A stretch of DNA of 64,000 nucleotides from Diploptera punctata (lineage: Eukaryota; Arthropoda; Insecta; Blattodea; Blaberidae). Location: positions 2,438,501 to 2,502,500 of the forward strand of contig JASPKZ010001598.1 in NCBI GenBank assembly GCA_030220185.1, given 5' to 3'. The notes under the pieces were generated by a model. It was not told where the DNA came from and made no database searches. It saw only the letters and a program-made list of their open reading frames with translations. Within the stretch, counting starts at the first letter, position 1, and the number at the start of each line of letters is the position of its first letter. Below, piece after piece: positions 51,436 through 60,722 of the stretch. The translations under genes were made by a program, and so were the position numbers.

Positions 51436-52150
51436 ACTCTATCATCATCATCATCATAGTACATTCACGAATTTAGGCCATTTGTTGACCTGTTTCGGCC
51501 TCAAGATAAACACCATCCAGAAGTCTTTTAAGTGGACGTCCTGGTCTTCTTCCTGCAGGTTGATATCTTAACATTTGTTTTGGGTATTCTGTGATCTTCC
51601 ATTCGATGAACATGTTGCATCCATCTTGACTTATAATCAGAAATTTTGTTTTCTAAAGATTCCATGTGTAATTCTTCTAAGATGTCTTCATTTTTTTTGT
51701 GATCTAGTAGTGTGTATCCTGCAGTCCTCCGAAGATATCTCATTTCAGCAGATCTAAGTCTCTGTATATGCTTCTGTTTCAACGTCCATACTTCGCTACC
51801 ATACAAAAGAGTTGGAAGAGTCAGTGTTTTATACACTTTCAGTCTTGAATGCTTTTGGACTAACTGTGGCTTGAAGATAGAATTTATTAACCCTAAAATT
51901 CTTAAAAAATTTAGATATTTTTGCATTTACATCCTTTTCTTCTTCATATGAGATATTGCATCCTAGATATGTAAAATTATTCACCTGCTCCAAAATTTTA
52001 TTGTCCAGTACAATTTTACTTCTGACAGGATCTACACCTTGAAATGCCATAATTTTTGTTTTTTCTGTAGATATCTTTAATCCATATTCTTCTGTAATTT
52101 TGTTAAGTTCATACAGACCTTTCTGTAGATTATCTTCGGAATACTCTAAA
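51436..52150 (-). mobile_element. LINE-B 3' fragment
   Basis: Minus strand. Upstream run (52050-51829): MAFQGVDPVRSKIVLDNKIL, EQVNNFTYLGCNISYEEEKD. Frameshift, then 51926-51528: LQLVQKHSRLKVYKTLTLP-like, TLLYGSEVWTLKQKHIQ, RLRSAEMRYLRRTAGYTLLD, HMESLENKISDYKSRWMQH, RMEDHRIPK. The end is a GATGATGATGATAG tail. Same young subfamily as 16181-16407. RT missing. Confidence 0.88.
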
Positions 52151-52239
52151 TTAATGTAAATATTTAACTGTATTGTAACTAAAACCTAACGTACCGGATG
52201 GTTAAATAGGGTTCATATTATTTGGAGATTCAATAATAG

Positions 52240-52560
52240 AACATATTCAGCGTGCGCTGCGACGCCTAAATAAATAAAATATTAAAAGTTAATTAAAATA
52301 TATGGTAAGATATATGTAGCGACGAACCAAACATGGATCTTGTTTAATTTGTTTAATTTCAAATTTCAGGTAAACCTGCGCTTCAAACTATAGGATTCCT
52401 CTCATCTTGGGATAATACTTACCTAGATTTGCTTTAATAGAACATGGTGATTTTTGTTGGAAAACATGTAATATATCGACCGCTGCGCTGAACGAATTAA
52501 TTTTTTTCGTTTCAGGTAATTAGAAGCAGATAAGCCCACATAAGTTTTTTGATTACGGTT
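52240..52560. repeat. Repeat N, copy 1
   Basis: TTTCAAATTTCAGGTAAACC, ATAGGATTCCTCTCATCTTG, CTTACCTAGATTTGCTTTAA and TATATCGACCGCTGCGCTG parallel 55392-55690 and 57441-57690 in order. Non-coding, AT-rich; class unknown. Confidence 0.5.
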
Positions 52561-53074
52561 CTTTTTACACTTCTTCACGACCGATTTCCCTTAAATATTT
52601 TCTGTGATTTTGATATTTTTAATAAAGAGAGATATTTCAGATTTTACTGAAATCTAATTAAACGTAATAATATAATTAAAGTATACGTAAAATTATAAAT
52701 TGCGGAAGAACAAAAGGTAGGTAAATATGTGTAGTGTATTTTAGGGTAACGTAAGTTAATGATAGAGTAGAAATATTTTCACAAAGGGAATAATTTCCAT
52801 GTGTTGTTCCATTTAGTTAATTAATCACATCCTCATGAAGCGTTAGCTTGGGGCCGTTCGCCCTGCACGTGACTCTTTTTAAATCGGAACATCCTCAGTC
52901 CGAGCTCTTCAACGTTAGGCCTACGGGCCAGCTTACCAACCAATATTATTCCATGGCAAATGAGCCTGAGTCGTTCGAAAACGTATAAAATACTATCAGA
53001 CTATTCCCACTCCCCACATCTTTCTCTTATTAAGTCATTTATGCACGCATAGCAATCCAGTAATTCTTAAAACT
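52561..53074. other. No recognised feature
   Basis: No coding or repeat signal recognised. Confidence 0.45.
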
Positions 53075-53091
53075 AGCTAATACCCGGCGTG

Positions 53092-53378
53092 GGGGCACGC
53101 CGTAGCGTAGTGGTTAAGGCACTAAGCTACAAGCCGGAGGGTCGAGGGTTCAAGTCCCGTTGGGGTCAGGATTTTTAAACTGACCCAAACCCTCTGGCGG
53201 CACTATGGCCTCTAACAGAAATGAGTACCAGACGCTTGTTCTGGGGTAAAGGCGGCCGTCACGCAGGGCTGACAACCCGGCTGACATAAAGTGCCGATTG
53301 TCTAGAAAAAGTGGGAGCCTTAACCTCCCACTACCCCAAGGGCCTCCGGGCCTGTTGTGGGATCACTTTCTTTCTTTC
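53092..53378 (+). mobile_element. SINE-2, young full-length copy
   Basis: GGGGCACGCCGTAGCGTAGT, A-box GTAGTGGTTAAGGC, B-box GGGTTCAAGTCCCG, body CTGACCCAAACCCTCTGGCG, GAGTACCAGACGCTTGTTCT, CCACTACCCCAAGGGCCTCC and a CTTT-repeat tail. A perfect 17-bp duplication, AGCTAATACCCGGCGTG, lies at 53075-53091 and 53379-53395. Together these define a SINE of about 287 bp. Confidence 0.93.
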
Positions 53379-53562
53379 AGCTAATACCCGGCGTGCGTTG
53401 TTACACCCAAATAAATTAAATATTACAGGTTAATTAAATTGATGAAAATTAAAAATTAAATTGTACCTGTTGGCAGGTGCCATCGTTCTCAACTTTGTTA
53501 ATATATTGTAATGAAGAAAAGAAGAGTTTAAAACACCTTAATAAATTAAAAACTAAACTCTT

Positions 53563-53826
53563 CTTCTTCTTCCGAATGCAGTATTGGGTGATGATGCCCG
53601 TTCTGCGACTACAAAAACTGATCTTTCCATCGGTTGAAGGGTCTTCCGAGGTCTCTTTTGCCTTTAGGGTTGAAATGGTAAATCATCTTTGGTAAACGGG
53701 AATTTGACATTCTCTGGACGTGTTGGAACCATTTAATCTGATAATTTTGTATATGTTCAACCATTTCCCTACTATTCCACTGCATCCTTATATCATCACT
53801 TTTCATTCTATCCGTTATTGCCGGTC
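53563..53826 (-). mobile_element. LINE-B 3' end
   Basis: Minus strand: MKSDDIRMQWNSREMVEHIQ, NYQIKWFQHVQRMSNSRL, PKMIYHFNPKGKRDLGRP, FNRWKDQFL, stop, and a GAAGAAGAAGAA tail. 5' end at about 53826, where another LINE's leader begins in the opposite orientation. Confidence 0.85.
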
Positions 53827-54787
53827 CCAAGCCCGGATGAGAAAGGAGGAGGGGGAGGAGTAACACCTCGTAAAAAAACCTTGGTTCAGCTGGCCCGGCT
53901 GATAGTACCATGTGAGGGCCCCTTGCCAGGGAACGGTGAAGACCTCAACGGCAATGAAGGCGGAAAGGGATACCCTTAATACGGCAGATTTGGCGGAAGA
54001 GGCACCCTACCCTCACTCAGGGAAAGAGAGAGGAACCGCTGCCTTGCGGAGAAGGAGAAACTTCAAAGGCTAAGGGAGCATCCCCTACAGAAAAGCATGC
54101 CTGTCCAAGAGGCATTGAGGTGGCAACCCCACCACTGGACTTACCCAACTATAGGCTGGTAACCTATAATGGGGAAAACTTTAAATACTCGAAAGACTAC
54201 AAGACTACAAAAACTAAACTCAAGAATAATAACATAATACATACAAAAGCCGATAAAGGTAGCATAACGGTACTAATGAACAAAGACGATTATATTGAAA
54301 AAAAAAAACGAAACAATTCACAGATGAAAATAAATTCAAGAAAAAAGGTACAACCCGTGAGGGGTTGCTGATCCCCCCATCGGCCGCCTCCCCAGGTGGT
54401 GGATAGGGGAATACCTCCAAAATATAGGTGGTACCGGGGAAATGAAATACCCGGGGTGAACCAAAGTCAGCATAGAGTCTGTTCCAGATTGGAGAGCTAG
54501 AATGGACAGGTAGAGCTCAGAGCCGAAGAGAAGGCAATCTACCTAAGGGAAAGCACCCTAAAAACAAAGTTGAAGCAAGTCGGGAGGCTATAAGGTGGCA
54601 ATCCCACCACCCAACTATATCTGCGCAGCCCTTGTAAGGCGGCCAGATGAATCTTCTATTACTAAAAAGCGAAGGAAAAAGCCGGACGGAACAAGAGATG
54701 TTGGCCGACCACGTAGAAGATGGACTCCACTTTTAACTTCGCCGGGACAGGCTGCATAGCCTAAACCTTGTAGTAGAAGAAGAAGAA
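53827..54787 (+). mobile_element. LINE-B derivative: long 5' leader joined to 3' end
   Basis: GC-rich leader starting GCCGGTCCCAAGCCCGGATG, with GTGAGGGCCCCTTGCCAGGG, CGGAAGAGGCACCCTACCCT, GCCGCCTCCCCAGGTGGTGG and GAGGCTATAAGGTGGCAATC, and no long open frame. Near 54640 it passes to the extreme 3' end, KPDGTRDVGRPRRRWTPLL and TSPGQAA, then a GTAGAAGAAGAAGAA tail. RT and most of the C-domain are absent. A Penelope piece interrupts the leader (54150-54350). The 3' part matches 25325-25440. Confidence 0.68.
54150..54350 (+). mobile_element. Penelope-like retroelement ORF fragment
   Basis: Open residues KTKLKNNNIIHTKADKGSI and TVLMNKDDYIEK match the conserved segment near the start of Penelope-like RTs (the KADKGxxxVxMxxxxY pattern, family knowledge). 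A frameshift in an A-run (54300) then gives FTDENKFKKK. The remaining RT, including the catalytic Asp pair, and the GIY-YIG domain are absent. Insertion edges inside the leader are not exact. Confidence 0.7.
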
Positions 54788-54925
54788 AAAAGGTACAATT
54801 TAATTTTTAACTTTCATCATATGACTTCAACTCAACTGAATTTGATATGAATTTCACTGGTATTGATTAATTAAATTGTATGGTATACGCTGAGACGAAC
54901 CAAACACGACGGTTCCTAGTCAGTT
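54788..54925. repeat. Fragment related to repeat N region
   Basis: GGTACAATTTAATTTTTAAC is the inverse of the end of the block at 53440-53467 (AAAAATTAAATTGTACC). AGACGAACCAAACACGACGG parallels GCGACGAACCAAACATGGAT at 52320. Probably pieces of one repeat now separated by the LINE insertions. Confidence 0.35.
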
Positions 54926-55385
54926 TTTCTTCTTCTTCCTTTCATGTGATAGACCTAGGGGTCTGTTACGGTCTAAATCCAACGTTTGAAGGGTCTGCCA
55001 AAGAATCTCTTGCCTGGTGGCTGGTATTTAAGGGCGGAATTCATGAAACCATATTTACGCAAAGAGTGACTCATTCCTCCTCTCTATGACGTAGAGAGTA
55101 TTCATAAAACCGGTTTTATGAATGCTCTCTACGTCATAGAGAGGGGGGAAGAGTCGCTATTTGCGTAAAGATGGTTTCACGTATACCGCCCTAAGATTTG
55201 GCGTGGTATTCTTGTTCGGCTCATTTTTCTTACGTGAGATTTCCAGTTGTTTCTAAATTTTTGTATGTATTCCATGATTGATTCTGTTTGTAATTCTTTG
55301 AAAATCTCAGAATTCCTTGTATGGTCTGTTCTTGAGTAACCTGCAGTATGTCTCATAAATTTAATTTCTTCCGCAGTTAGTCTGT
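54926..55385 (-). mobile_element. LINE-B 3' fragment interrupted by a palindrome
   Basis: Minus strand, upstream piece (55385-55195): TNSRGRN-like start, EIKFMRHTAGYSRTDHTR, SEIFKELQTESIMEYIQK, MSRTRIPRQI-like end. Downstream piece (55028-54926): GKRFFGRPFKRWI, stop, CCTAGGTCTATCACATGAAA and GAAGAAGAAG tail. The palindrome at 55029-55194 splits them between the tyrosine-rich linker and the GRP motif. Confidence 0.75.
55029..55194. mobile_element. Perfectly folding palindromic MITE, TTAA-type
   Basis: 166-bp palindrome: TTAAGGGCGG at the left and CCGCCCTAA at the right. Arms contain TTCATGAAACCATATTTACG, AAAGAGTGACTC and CTCTCTATGACGTAGAGAG, and the centre is CATAAAACCGGTTTTATG (axis at 55111/55112). 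Essentially no loop. Inserted in LINE-B. The TTA(A) boundary suggests a TTAA-targeting transposase such as piggyBac; inference. Confidence 0.78.
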
Positions 55386-55391
55386 GTTAGT

Positions 55392-55690
55392 ACTACCCAG
55401 TTTTAATTTCGGATTTCAGGTAAACCTCAACTTCTAAATGTTGGAATTAGCTCATTTTTTGATATCACATATCTCGGTTTAGTTTAATAGGATATGCTGA
55501 GTTTCGTTGTGAAGCATCAAAAATTGAGACCGCTAGAGCGATTATTAAATTTTCACTTCAAGTAGACTCCTACACCAATGGTTTTAGAGGGTCCAATTGT
55601 GAATCTAAAGCATTCACGGACCCACACAAACACACGCTAAATTTTTTTAACAAAATTGGTCCAGTCGTTTGGGCAGTTTTTAATTTCGGG
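55392..55690. repeat. Repeat N, copy 2
   Basis: TTTCGGATTTCAGGTAAACC, TAGCTCATTTTTTGATATCA, CACATATCTCGGTTTAGTTT, AGACCGCTAGAGCG, then TGTGAATCTAAAGCATTCAC and TTGGTCCAGTCGTTTGGGCA. The last string resembles the CGGTCCAGCCGTTTxxGxAG motif in 3' ends of RTE-type LINEs. Overlaps the truncated end of the DUF4817-type element. Confidence 0.5.
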
Positions 55691-56034
55691 TTCCATGCTA
55701 ATGCGAGGCCTTCCAGGAGGTTTGATTTTCTGCATCCTTCTCGTTTCCAGCAGTCTTTTTCTCCACTTCCCCACAGTCGACGGCTGTAATGCTACGTTAA
55801 ACTCACGTCTTGCCCGTCTTGCGGCCTCAAGATCATTAGCACACGTTATTGCCCATGCAGCAATTGTAATTTGCTGTTGCATATTCAACGCCATTTCGAC
55901 TAATGACGTAAGTTCTACACTGTTTTGTTTTATTCCATTGTTGTAATTTGAATAATTGCCTTTCCAACGGTAATTTCATATTTCCTGTAATTGTAATATT
56001 TTCATCACACAACGCGATCAAAGTCACCCCGTAT
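55637..56034 (-). mobile_element. DUF4817-type transposon, 5' end
   Basis: Minus strand. The element end TATACGGGGTGACTTTGATC (from 56034) is followed by a short leader and an open frame (55894): MALNMQQQITIAAWAITCAN, DLEAARRARREFNVALQ, STVGKWRKRLLETRRM, KIKPPGRPRISMEPEI. The N-terminal helix-turn-helix plus KPPGRPR hinge matches the DUF4817-like domain that I recall at the start of Tc1/mariner-related or similar insect transposon proteins. Cut off after about 85 residues; the frame then runs into repeat N. No catalytic domain. Confidence 0.6.
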
Positions 56035-56727
56035 ATTTAGACCGCCAGCTAACACGAGGCTCTGTTCCTCTTGCCAGTTCCCTTGCGCGTTATGTAGAAA
56101 GGTAGTGTTCATATGTTCTGAGATTAGGTAGGTATATAACCGATGTATGCTATCAGCGACATCATTCGGTTCCGTCGTATGGCGTCCCTACAGCAGTGTT
56201 GCCACTATTAAAGTCCCAACCCTCGTAGATATCATAGATATAAACACATGTAATCAATAGTCAACCATTGCATTGAACAAAATAAAAAAACAAAATGTAC
56301 CAAGCTGAAGAATTCAGAATCAGATAATGATGGGCCTGTTAATGTAGCATCTTGATATCTTAGAAAGAAGTTTAGAAAAAGAACCTAACCCTAATATGTT
56401 CATGGCGATGATGAAGATTGAATTTATTAAAGAAAAAAATGAGGTTAGTCAGAAGAGTTAAAGAAGGTCCAGAAGATACAGAAATGGGCTGGAAAAGAGA
56501 AACAGGAAGATCTCCAAAATAATAGATAAACATTAAGCGTCTTATCATCTGAAGAGAAGATCGACTGTAGATATGGTGAATATATCTGCGTTTGCTGTGT
56601 AAAGACTGTTAAGTCGAACATACGCTAAAATGAGTTATCATGCCGAGCACATTAAAAAAATGAAAATCTACTTTTCAATCCCAGTTTTCATAAAAATACA
56701 ATTTTGGACTAAACATCTTATATAGGG
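56035..56727. other. No recognised feature
   Basis: No coding or repeat signal recognised. Confidence 0.45.
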
Positions 56728-56728
56728 G

Positions 56729-56765
<37 letters not shown>

Positions 56766-56783
56766 TATGATAAGAAAAAAAAA

Positions 56784-56854
56784 TGCCTGGACGGGATTCG
56801 AACCCGGATCTCTGAGTCTGTACCTCAGTGTGATATCCATTACACCACCAGGCA
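56784..56854 (-). pseudogene. tRNA-like module, left arm
   Basis: 71 nt on the minus strand. Acceptor stem TGCCTGG pairs with CCAGGCA over all 7 bp. A-box GGTGTAATGGATATCAC, anticodon stem CTGAG/CTCAG with loop GTACAGA, T-arm CCGGGTTCGAATCCCGT. The loop would give anticodon ACA, not used in normal tRNA sets, so this is probably tRNA-derived rather than a working tRNA. Confidence 0.6.
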
Positions 56855-57049
56855 AATCCAATTCAAACATTTATCTTTCTTATATATGTATTATATTCCC
56901 CATTATTACTAGATGTCGCGAGAACTCGGTCTTCACTGCCATCTAGCAGCTGACTATATAGATGGCAGTGAAGACCGAGTTCTCGCGACATCTAGTAATA
57001 ATGGAGAATATAATACATATAAAAGAAAAATAAGTGTTTGAATTGGATT

Positions 57050-57120
57050 CGCCTGGTGGTGTAATGAATAACACGCTGAGGTACAGACTCAGAGTTCCGG
57101 GTTCGAATCCCGTTCAGGCA
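57050..57120 (+). pseudogene. tRNA-like module, right arm
   Basis: Plus-strand counterpart: acceptor CGCCTGG/TCAGGCA is now mismatched at two or so pairs. D-arm GTGTAATGAATAACAC, anticodon arm CTGAGGTACAGACTCAG and T-arm TTCCGGGTTCGAATCCCGT remain. Anticodon loop identical to the left module. Confidence 0.6.
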
Positions 57121-57138
57121 TTTATTTTTCTTATCATA

Positions 57139-57176
<38 letters not shown>

Positions 57177-57177
57177 T

Positions 57178-57440
57178 TTCGGTTCCGGCAGATGTTGTCC
57201 TGCACGAACATTCAATTCTCGAGTCATGGCCGGACGATAACATAACTTACTTTTTTACCATAAAATTCACTAATTAATAAGTTCGCAAGGAATCTCCTCA
57301 CTGCCACCTTTTCTGGCTCAAGAATCGTGCATCATGACGTCACATTGTTTTCGATAATGCAGATGACTTCACATCTGACATAAAAATATCCTATACTAAT
57401 TCGATCGCAGCGCCACCTACCGAGCCCAATTGTGAATCTA
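57178..57440 (-). repeat. Repeat G, inverted relative to 30.5 kb
   Basis: Minus strand: CTCGGTAGGTGGCGCTGCGA, ATAGGATATTTTTATGTCAG, ATGACGTCATGATGCACG-like, CAGTGAGGAGATTCCTTGCG, TTAGTGAATTTTATGG, CATGACTCGAGAATTGAATG, GTGCAGGACAACATCTGCC. Joined without gap to repeat N, so G and N may be parts of one longer element. Confidence 0.58.
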
Positions 57441-57690
57441 TACCATTCAGCGATCCACTAAAATCTTGACTCATAAACACACAACAAATTTCATCAAATC
57501 AGTCCAGTTGTTAGGCAGTTTTTAACTTCGGGCTTCAAGTAAACCTCCACTTCTAATTGTCGGATTTCGCTCATTTTTGGATACTACCTACCTCGGTTTA
57601 TTTTTATAGGATGTACTGAGTTTCGGTGTGAAACATCGAAAAAAAAATGTCCGCTAGAGAGAATTTTAAAACTATTTGAAGTTGCCCAGA
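57441..57690. repeat. Repeat N, copy 3
   Basis: TGTGAATCTATACCATTCAG, TTTCATCAAATCAGTCCAGT, TTCGGGCTTCAAGTAAACCT, GGATTTCGCTCATTTTTGGA, CCTACCTCGGTTTATTTTTA and TGTCCGCTAGAGAG parallel copy 2. Class unknown. Confidence 0.5.
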
Positions 57691-58465
57691 TAACAATAAA
57701 TATAACATATATGATCCGGTTGCACTGGATAAACAAATAAAAACATAACCACACAATTCTGGTTTGTTTTCAAACATCGCCTTTTACATTAAATATACAA
57801 ATATATTAAAATAGCTATATTTAAATGAAGACTTTTGATGTCCCAACTCCTTTCAAAAAACGTTAAACCGAAAATATATAAAACTATTATTCTACCAGTT
57901 ATATTTATATTGGTGCGAAACATGGACTCTTACTTTAAGGGAGGAAATGAGATTACGAGTTTTTGAGAATGAAGTTCTTATGAAAAAGTTTGGACCAAAG
58001 AGAGATGAACAGACAGGTGAACGGAGAAGACTACACAACAATGAACTACATGGTCTTTATAGGAAGCCAGATATAATAAGAACAGTTAAGTCTCGTAGAC
58101 TGGGATGGGCAGGACATGTTGCACGTATGAGGAATGAAAGACATGCATGGAAGCTTCTTGTAGGAAAGCCAGAGGGAAAACGCCCAGTTGGTAGACCAGG
58201 AATGAGGTAGGAGAACTAAATTAACTATGATTTGAGGGAAGTAGATTATACAGGGAATGATTGGAAAGCATTGGCTCAGGATAGGGATGTATGGAGAGCT
58301 TATGTCCACGCGGACATGAACCTACGGGTTCGATAGTGCCAGTGAGTAAGTAAGTAAGTATTTTTAAATGATGATTTGTGAGTAAACAGTTTAATTTTAT
58401 TCGTTAAATAGTCCTAAAAAGTGCCACTCTTGATTTCGAAATCCTCTAGATAAATTGACTCGTCA
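57691..58465 (-). mobile_element. MITE-1 split by LINE-A
   Basis: Minus orientation. Left piece CCGGTTGCACTGGATAAACA, GTTTTCAAACATCGCC, TTACATTAAATATACAAATA (to 57828). Right piece (58363 on) AAATGATGATTTGTGAGTAA, ACAGTTTAATTTTATTCGTT, AAATAGTCCT and GCCACTCTTGATTTCGAAAT, to about 58465. LINE-A lies between. Confidence 0.75.
57829..58362 (+). mobile_element. LINE-A nested in MITE-1
   Basis: Starts DVPTPFKKR-equivalent nucleotides, a one-base insertion near 57905 breaks PVIF, then open 57947-58210: RVFENEVLMKKFGPKRDEQ, RRRLHNNELHGLYRKPDI, RLGWAGHVARMRNERHAW, KRPVGRPGMR and a stop replacing the tryptophan. The 3' part encodes NYDLREVDYTGNDWKALAQ and ends DMNLRVR. AGTA tail. Probable 9-bp duplication TTTAAATGA at 57820-57828 and 58363-58371. 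Confidence 0.88.
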
Positions 58466-58537
58466 CTTCTCACATTATTTATAATAATGTCCATGTTTCA
58501 CTTCCAAACATAACTAACTATGGTTTCAGTATTACTT

Positions 58538-59605
58538 ACTTACTTACTCACTGGCACTATCGAACCCGCAGGTTCATGGCCGGGCGGACACAAGCTCTCC
58601 ATACATCCCTATCCTGAGCTAATACTTTCCAATCATTCCCTGTATAATCTACTTCCCTCAAATCATAATTAATGTTGTTCTCCCACCTCATTCTTGATCT
58701 ACCAACTGGGCGTTTTCCTTCTGGCTTTCCTACAAGAGGTTTCCATGCATGTCTTTCATTCCCCATACGTGCCACATGTCCTGCCCATCGCAGTCTACGA
58801 GACTTAACTGTTCTTATTATATCTGGCTTCCCGTAAAGACCATGTAGTTCATTGTTATGTAGTCTTCTCCATTCACCTGTCTGTTCATCTCTCTTTGGTC
58901 CAAAAATTTTCCTAAGAAATTTATTCTCAAATACTCGTAATCTTCTTTCCTCCCTTAAAGTAAGAGTCCATGTTTCGCACCCATATAATATAACTGGTAG
59001 AATAATAGTTTTATATATTTTCAGCTTAACGTTTTTTGAAAGGAGTTGGGACATCAAAAGTCTCTGTAATGCATAATAGCATGCATTTCCAGAATTGAGC
59101 CTATGTTTAATTTCTTTGTGCATCTCATTCCTATTTGTGATTATTGTTCCTAGGTATTTTAATTCAGCCACTTCCTCAAAATTTCTCTCATTTGTCATTA
59201 GCTGCCCATTTCCATTATATACTGAATTTCTACGTGTGTCCATACATTTAGTTTTACTGATATTTACTTCCAGTCCTAATTTCTTAGTGTTACTCAATAG
59301 TGTGTGCGTGTTGTCCTTTAGTATCTCCTCGCTATCGGCCAATAGTACAATAATCATCAGCATAAACTAACAGCTTATTAATACCATTCAGTTGTAAGCC
59401 TTCCTCATTCTCTAAAGATTTAATGGCATGCTCTAGTACTAAATTAAATAGCAGAGGAGATAGTGCATCTCCTTGCTTCAACCCATTCTGGATTTCAAAA
59501 GTGTCTGAAAACCGTTTGCCTACACGCACCCTACTCTTTGAGCCATTTAGACACATTCGTATAAGTCTAACTAACTTGATACCTATAAATGCGTAAATCG
59601 GTAAT
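58538..59605 (-). mobile_element. LINE-A, longest copy in the window
   Basis: Minus strand. Upstream run (59605-59332): GIKLVRLIRMCLNGSKSRVR (RT thumb-side region), FEIQNGLKQGDALSPLLFNL (motif B), INKLLVYADD (motif C). A small insertion at the YADD codons (about 59345) shifts the frame. The second run (59363-58557) is open for 268 residues: LADSEEILKDNTHTLLSNT, EEVAELKYLGTIITNRNEMH, PVILYGCETWTLTLREE, RWAGHVARMGNERHAWKPLV, YTGNDWKVLAQDRDVWRA, ending AMNLRVR. AGTA tail. 5'-truncated before motif A. The C-domain is the best reference for the family. Confidence 0.93.
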
Positions 59606-60067
59606 ACAAGTGAGTATTTGTAAATGCTCAAAGCGATTTTTATTTTATAATAGACACGGTGTGCGGTAAAACATTTAAATATTCAAGTTGAACTGCCCTG
59701 CGCGCGTTGTTTCCAATTCATGAAGTTCAAACATGTGACATAAATATTTTGTTACGCCCGGTGAGTTCTGACACAGTAGCTGATGAGAGGTGCCATCATA
59801 CTTCACAATGAATTAATTATATTGGCCGCATCGCTGAGAGACTCAAAAATGTGCAAACGTCACATGGAAATCCACCACCAAAGTTTATATTATAACTTTT
59901 TTTTTGAAATTGTTCCTCTTACATTTTACAATCTAAGCTCCAGTACAAGAGCACTCAAAGGCTGCGTTTCAATAAATAACTTGAATGTTGTAAAAAAAAG
60001 TTCATCGCACAGGAACTGCGTAAACTAAGGAAATTTCTCAGCAAGTCGAATTTATAATAATGATAAT
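59606..60067. other. No clear feature
   Basis: CGCACAGGAACTGCGTAAAC (60007) recurs near 48380. Otherwise unrecognised. Confidence 0.4.
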
Positions 60068-60232
60068 GTTGTTTTTTGAAAGGAGTTGGGACATCAAGAG
60101 TCTCTGCAATGCATAATAGCACGCATTTCCAGAATTGAGCCTATGTTTAATTTCTTTGTGCATCTCATTCCTATTTGTGATTATTGTTCCTAGGTATTTG
60201 AAATCAGCCACTTCCTCAAAATTTCCCTCAGG
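60068..60232 (-). mobile_element. LINE-A internal fragment
   Basis: Minus strand, residues EGNFEEVADFKYLGTIITN, RNEMHKEIKHRLNSGNAC, YYALQRLLMSQLLSKN; very close to consensus with no internal stop. Both ends truncated. Confidence 0.82.
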
Positions 60233-60269
60233 TCATTCTCCTTTCATGTGCTTCGATGGATGTAATAAA

Positions 60270-60722
60270 TTAACACATTAACATTCTTAAAAGAATATAG
60301 AAGAACCCTCCGAAACATTCGAAGAGAAACTCAGCTCAGGTTTTACAAAATCATGGCTGTTCCTGTTCTTTTATATGGGTCTGAATCTTGGGTACTTACA
60401 AAAAAAGATATCTCACACGTTCAAGCCACTGAAATGAAATGTTTAAGATCCGTAAAAGGATGTACACGCATGGATAGATTACACAATGAATCAATAAGGA
60501 ATGAACTGGAGATATTTTCAATAGTCGATAAACTAGAAGAGCACAAATACCAATGGAAAGAACATTTAGACAGAATGGACAATACAAAACTACCCAAAAA
60601 GATCAACACCTACAAACCACATGGAAAAATATATTTGGGACGGCCAAGGAAACGATTGACTTGAGACCGGAACAGGTCGCACTGACCTATTCCTGGAAAG
60701 GAAAAAGAAGAAGAAGAACATT
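60270..60722 (+). mobile_element. LINE-B 3' fragment
   Basis: Open 60353-60664: MAVPVLLYGSESWVLTKKD, VQATEMKCLRSVKGCTRMD, NESIRNELEIFSIVDKLEE, YQWKEHLDRMDNTKLPK, HGKIYLGRPRKRLT, stop, then GACCGGAACAGGTCGCACTG and a GAAGAAGAAG tail. A preceding frame encodes RRNSAQVLQNHG-type nucleotides. RT missing. Confidence 0.88.

Larger units (their letters stand above)
56728..57177. mobile_element. Palindrome with two opposed tRNA-like modules and TA ends
   Basis: Arms 56728-56945 and 56959-57177, loop 56946-56958. From the centre outward each arm has CTGCCATCTA, ACTCGGTCTTC, TAGATGTCGCGAGAAC, TATTATATTCTCCAT, AATCCAATTCAAACA, a tRNA-like module, CTTATCATACC and a TA run. The right arm carries more substitutions in the module than the left. 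Either a foldback transposon or two copies of a tRNA-derived SINE inserted head to head. Confidence 0.75.

Noticed and set aside
56784..57120. Two working tRNA genes
   Set aside because: Anticodon would be ACA, the copies are mirror images within a palindrome, and one acceptor stem is damaged; tRNA-derived repeat is the better reading.
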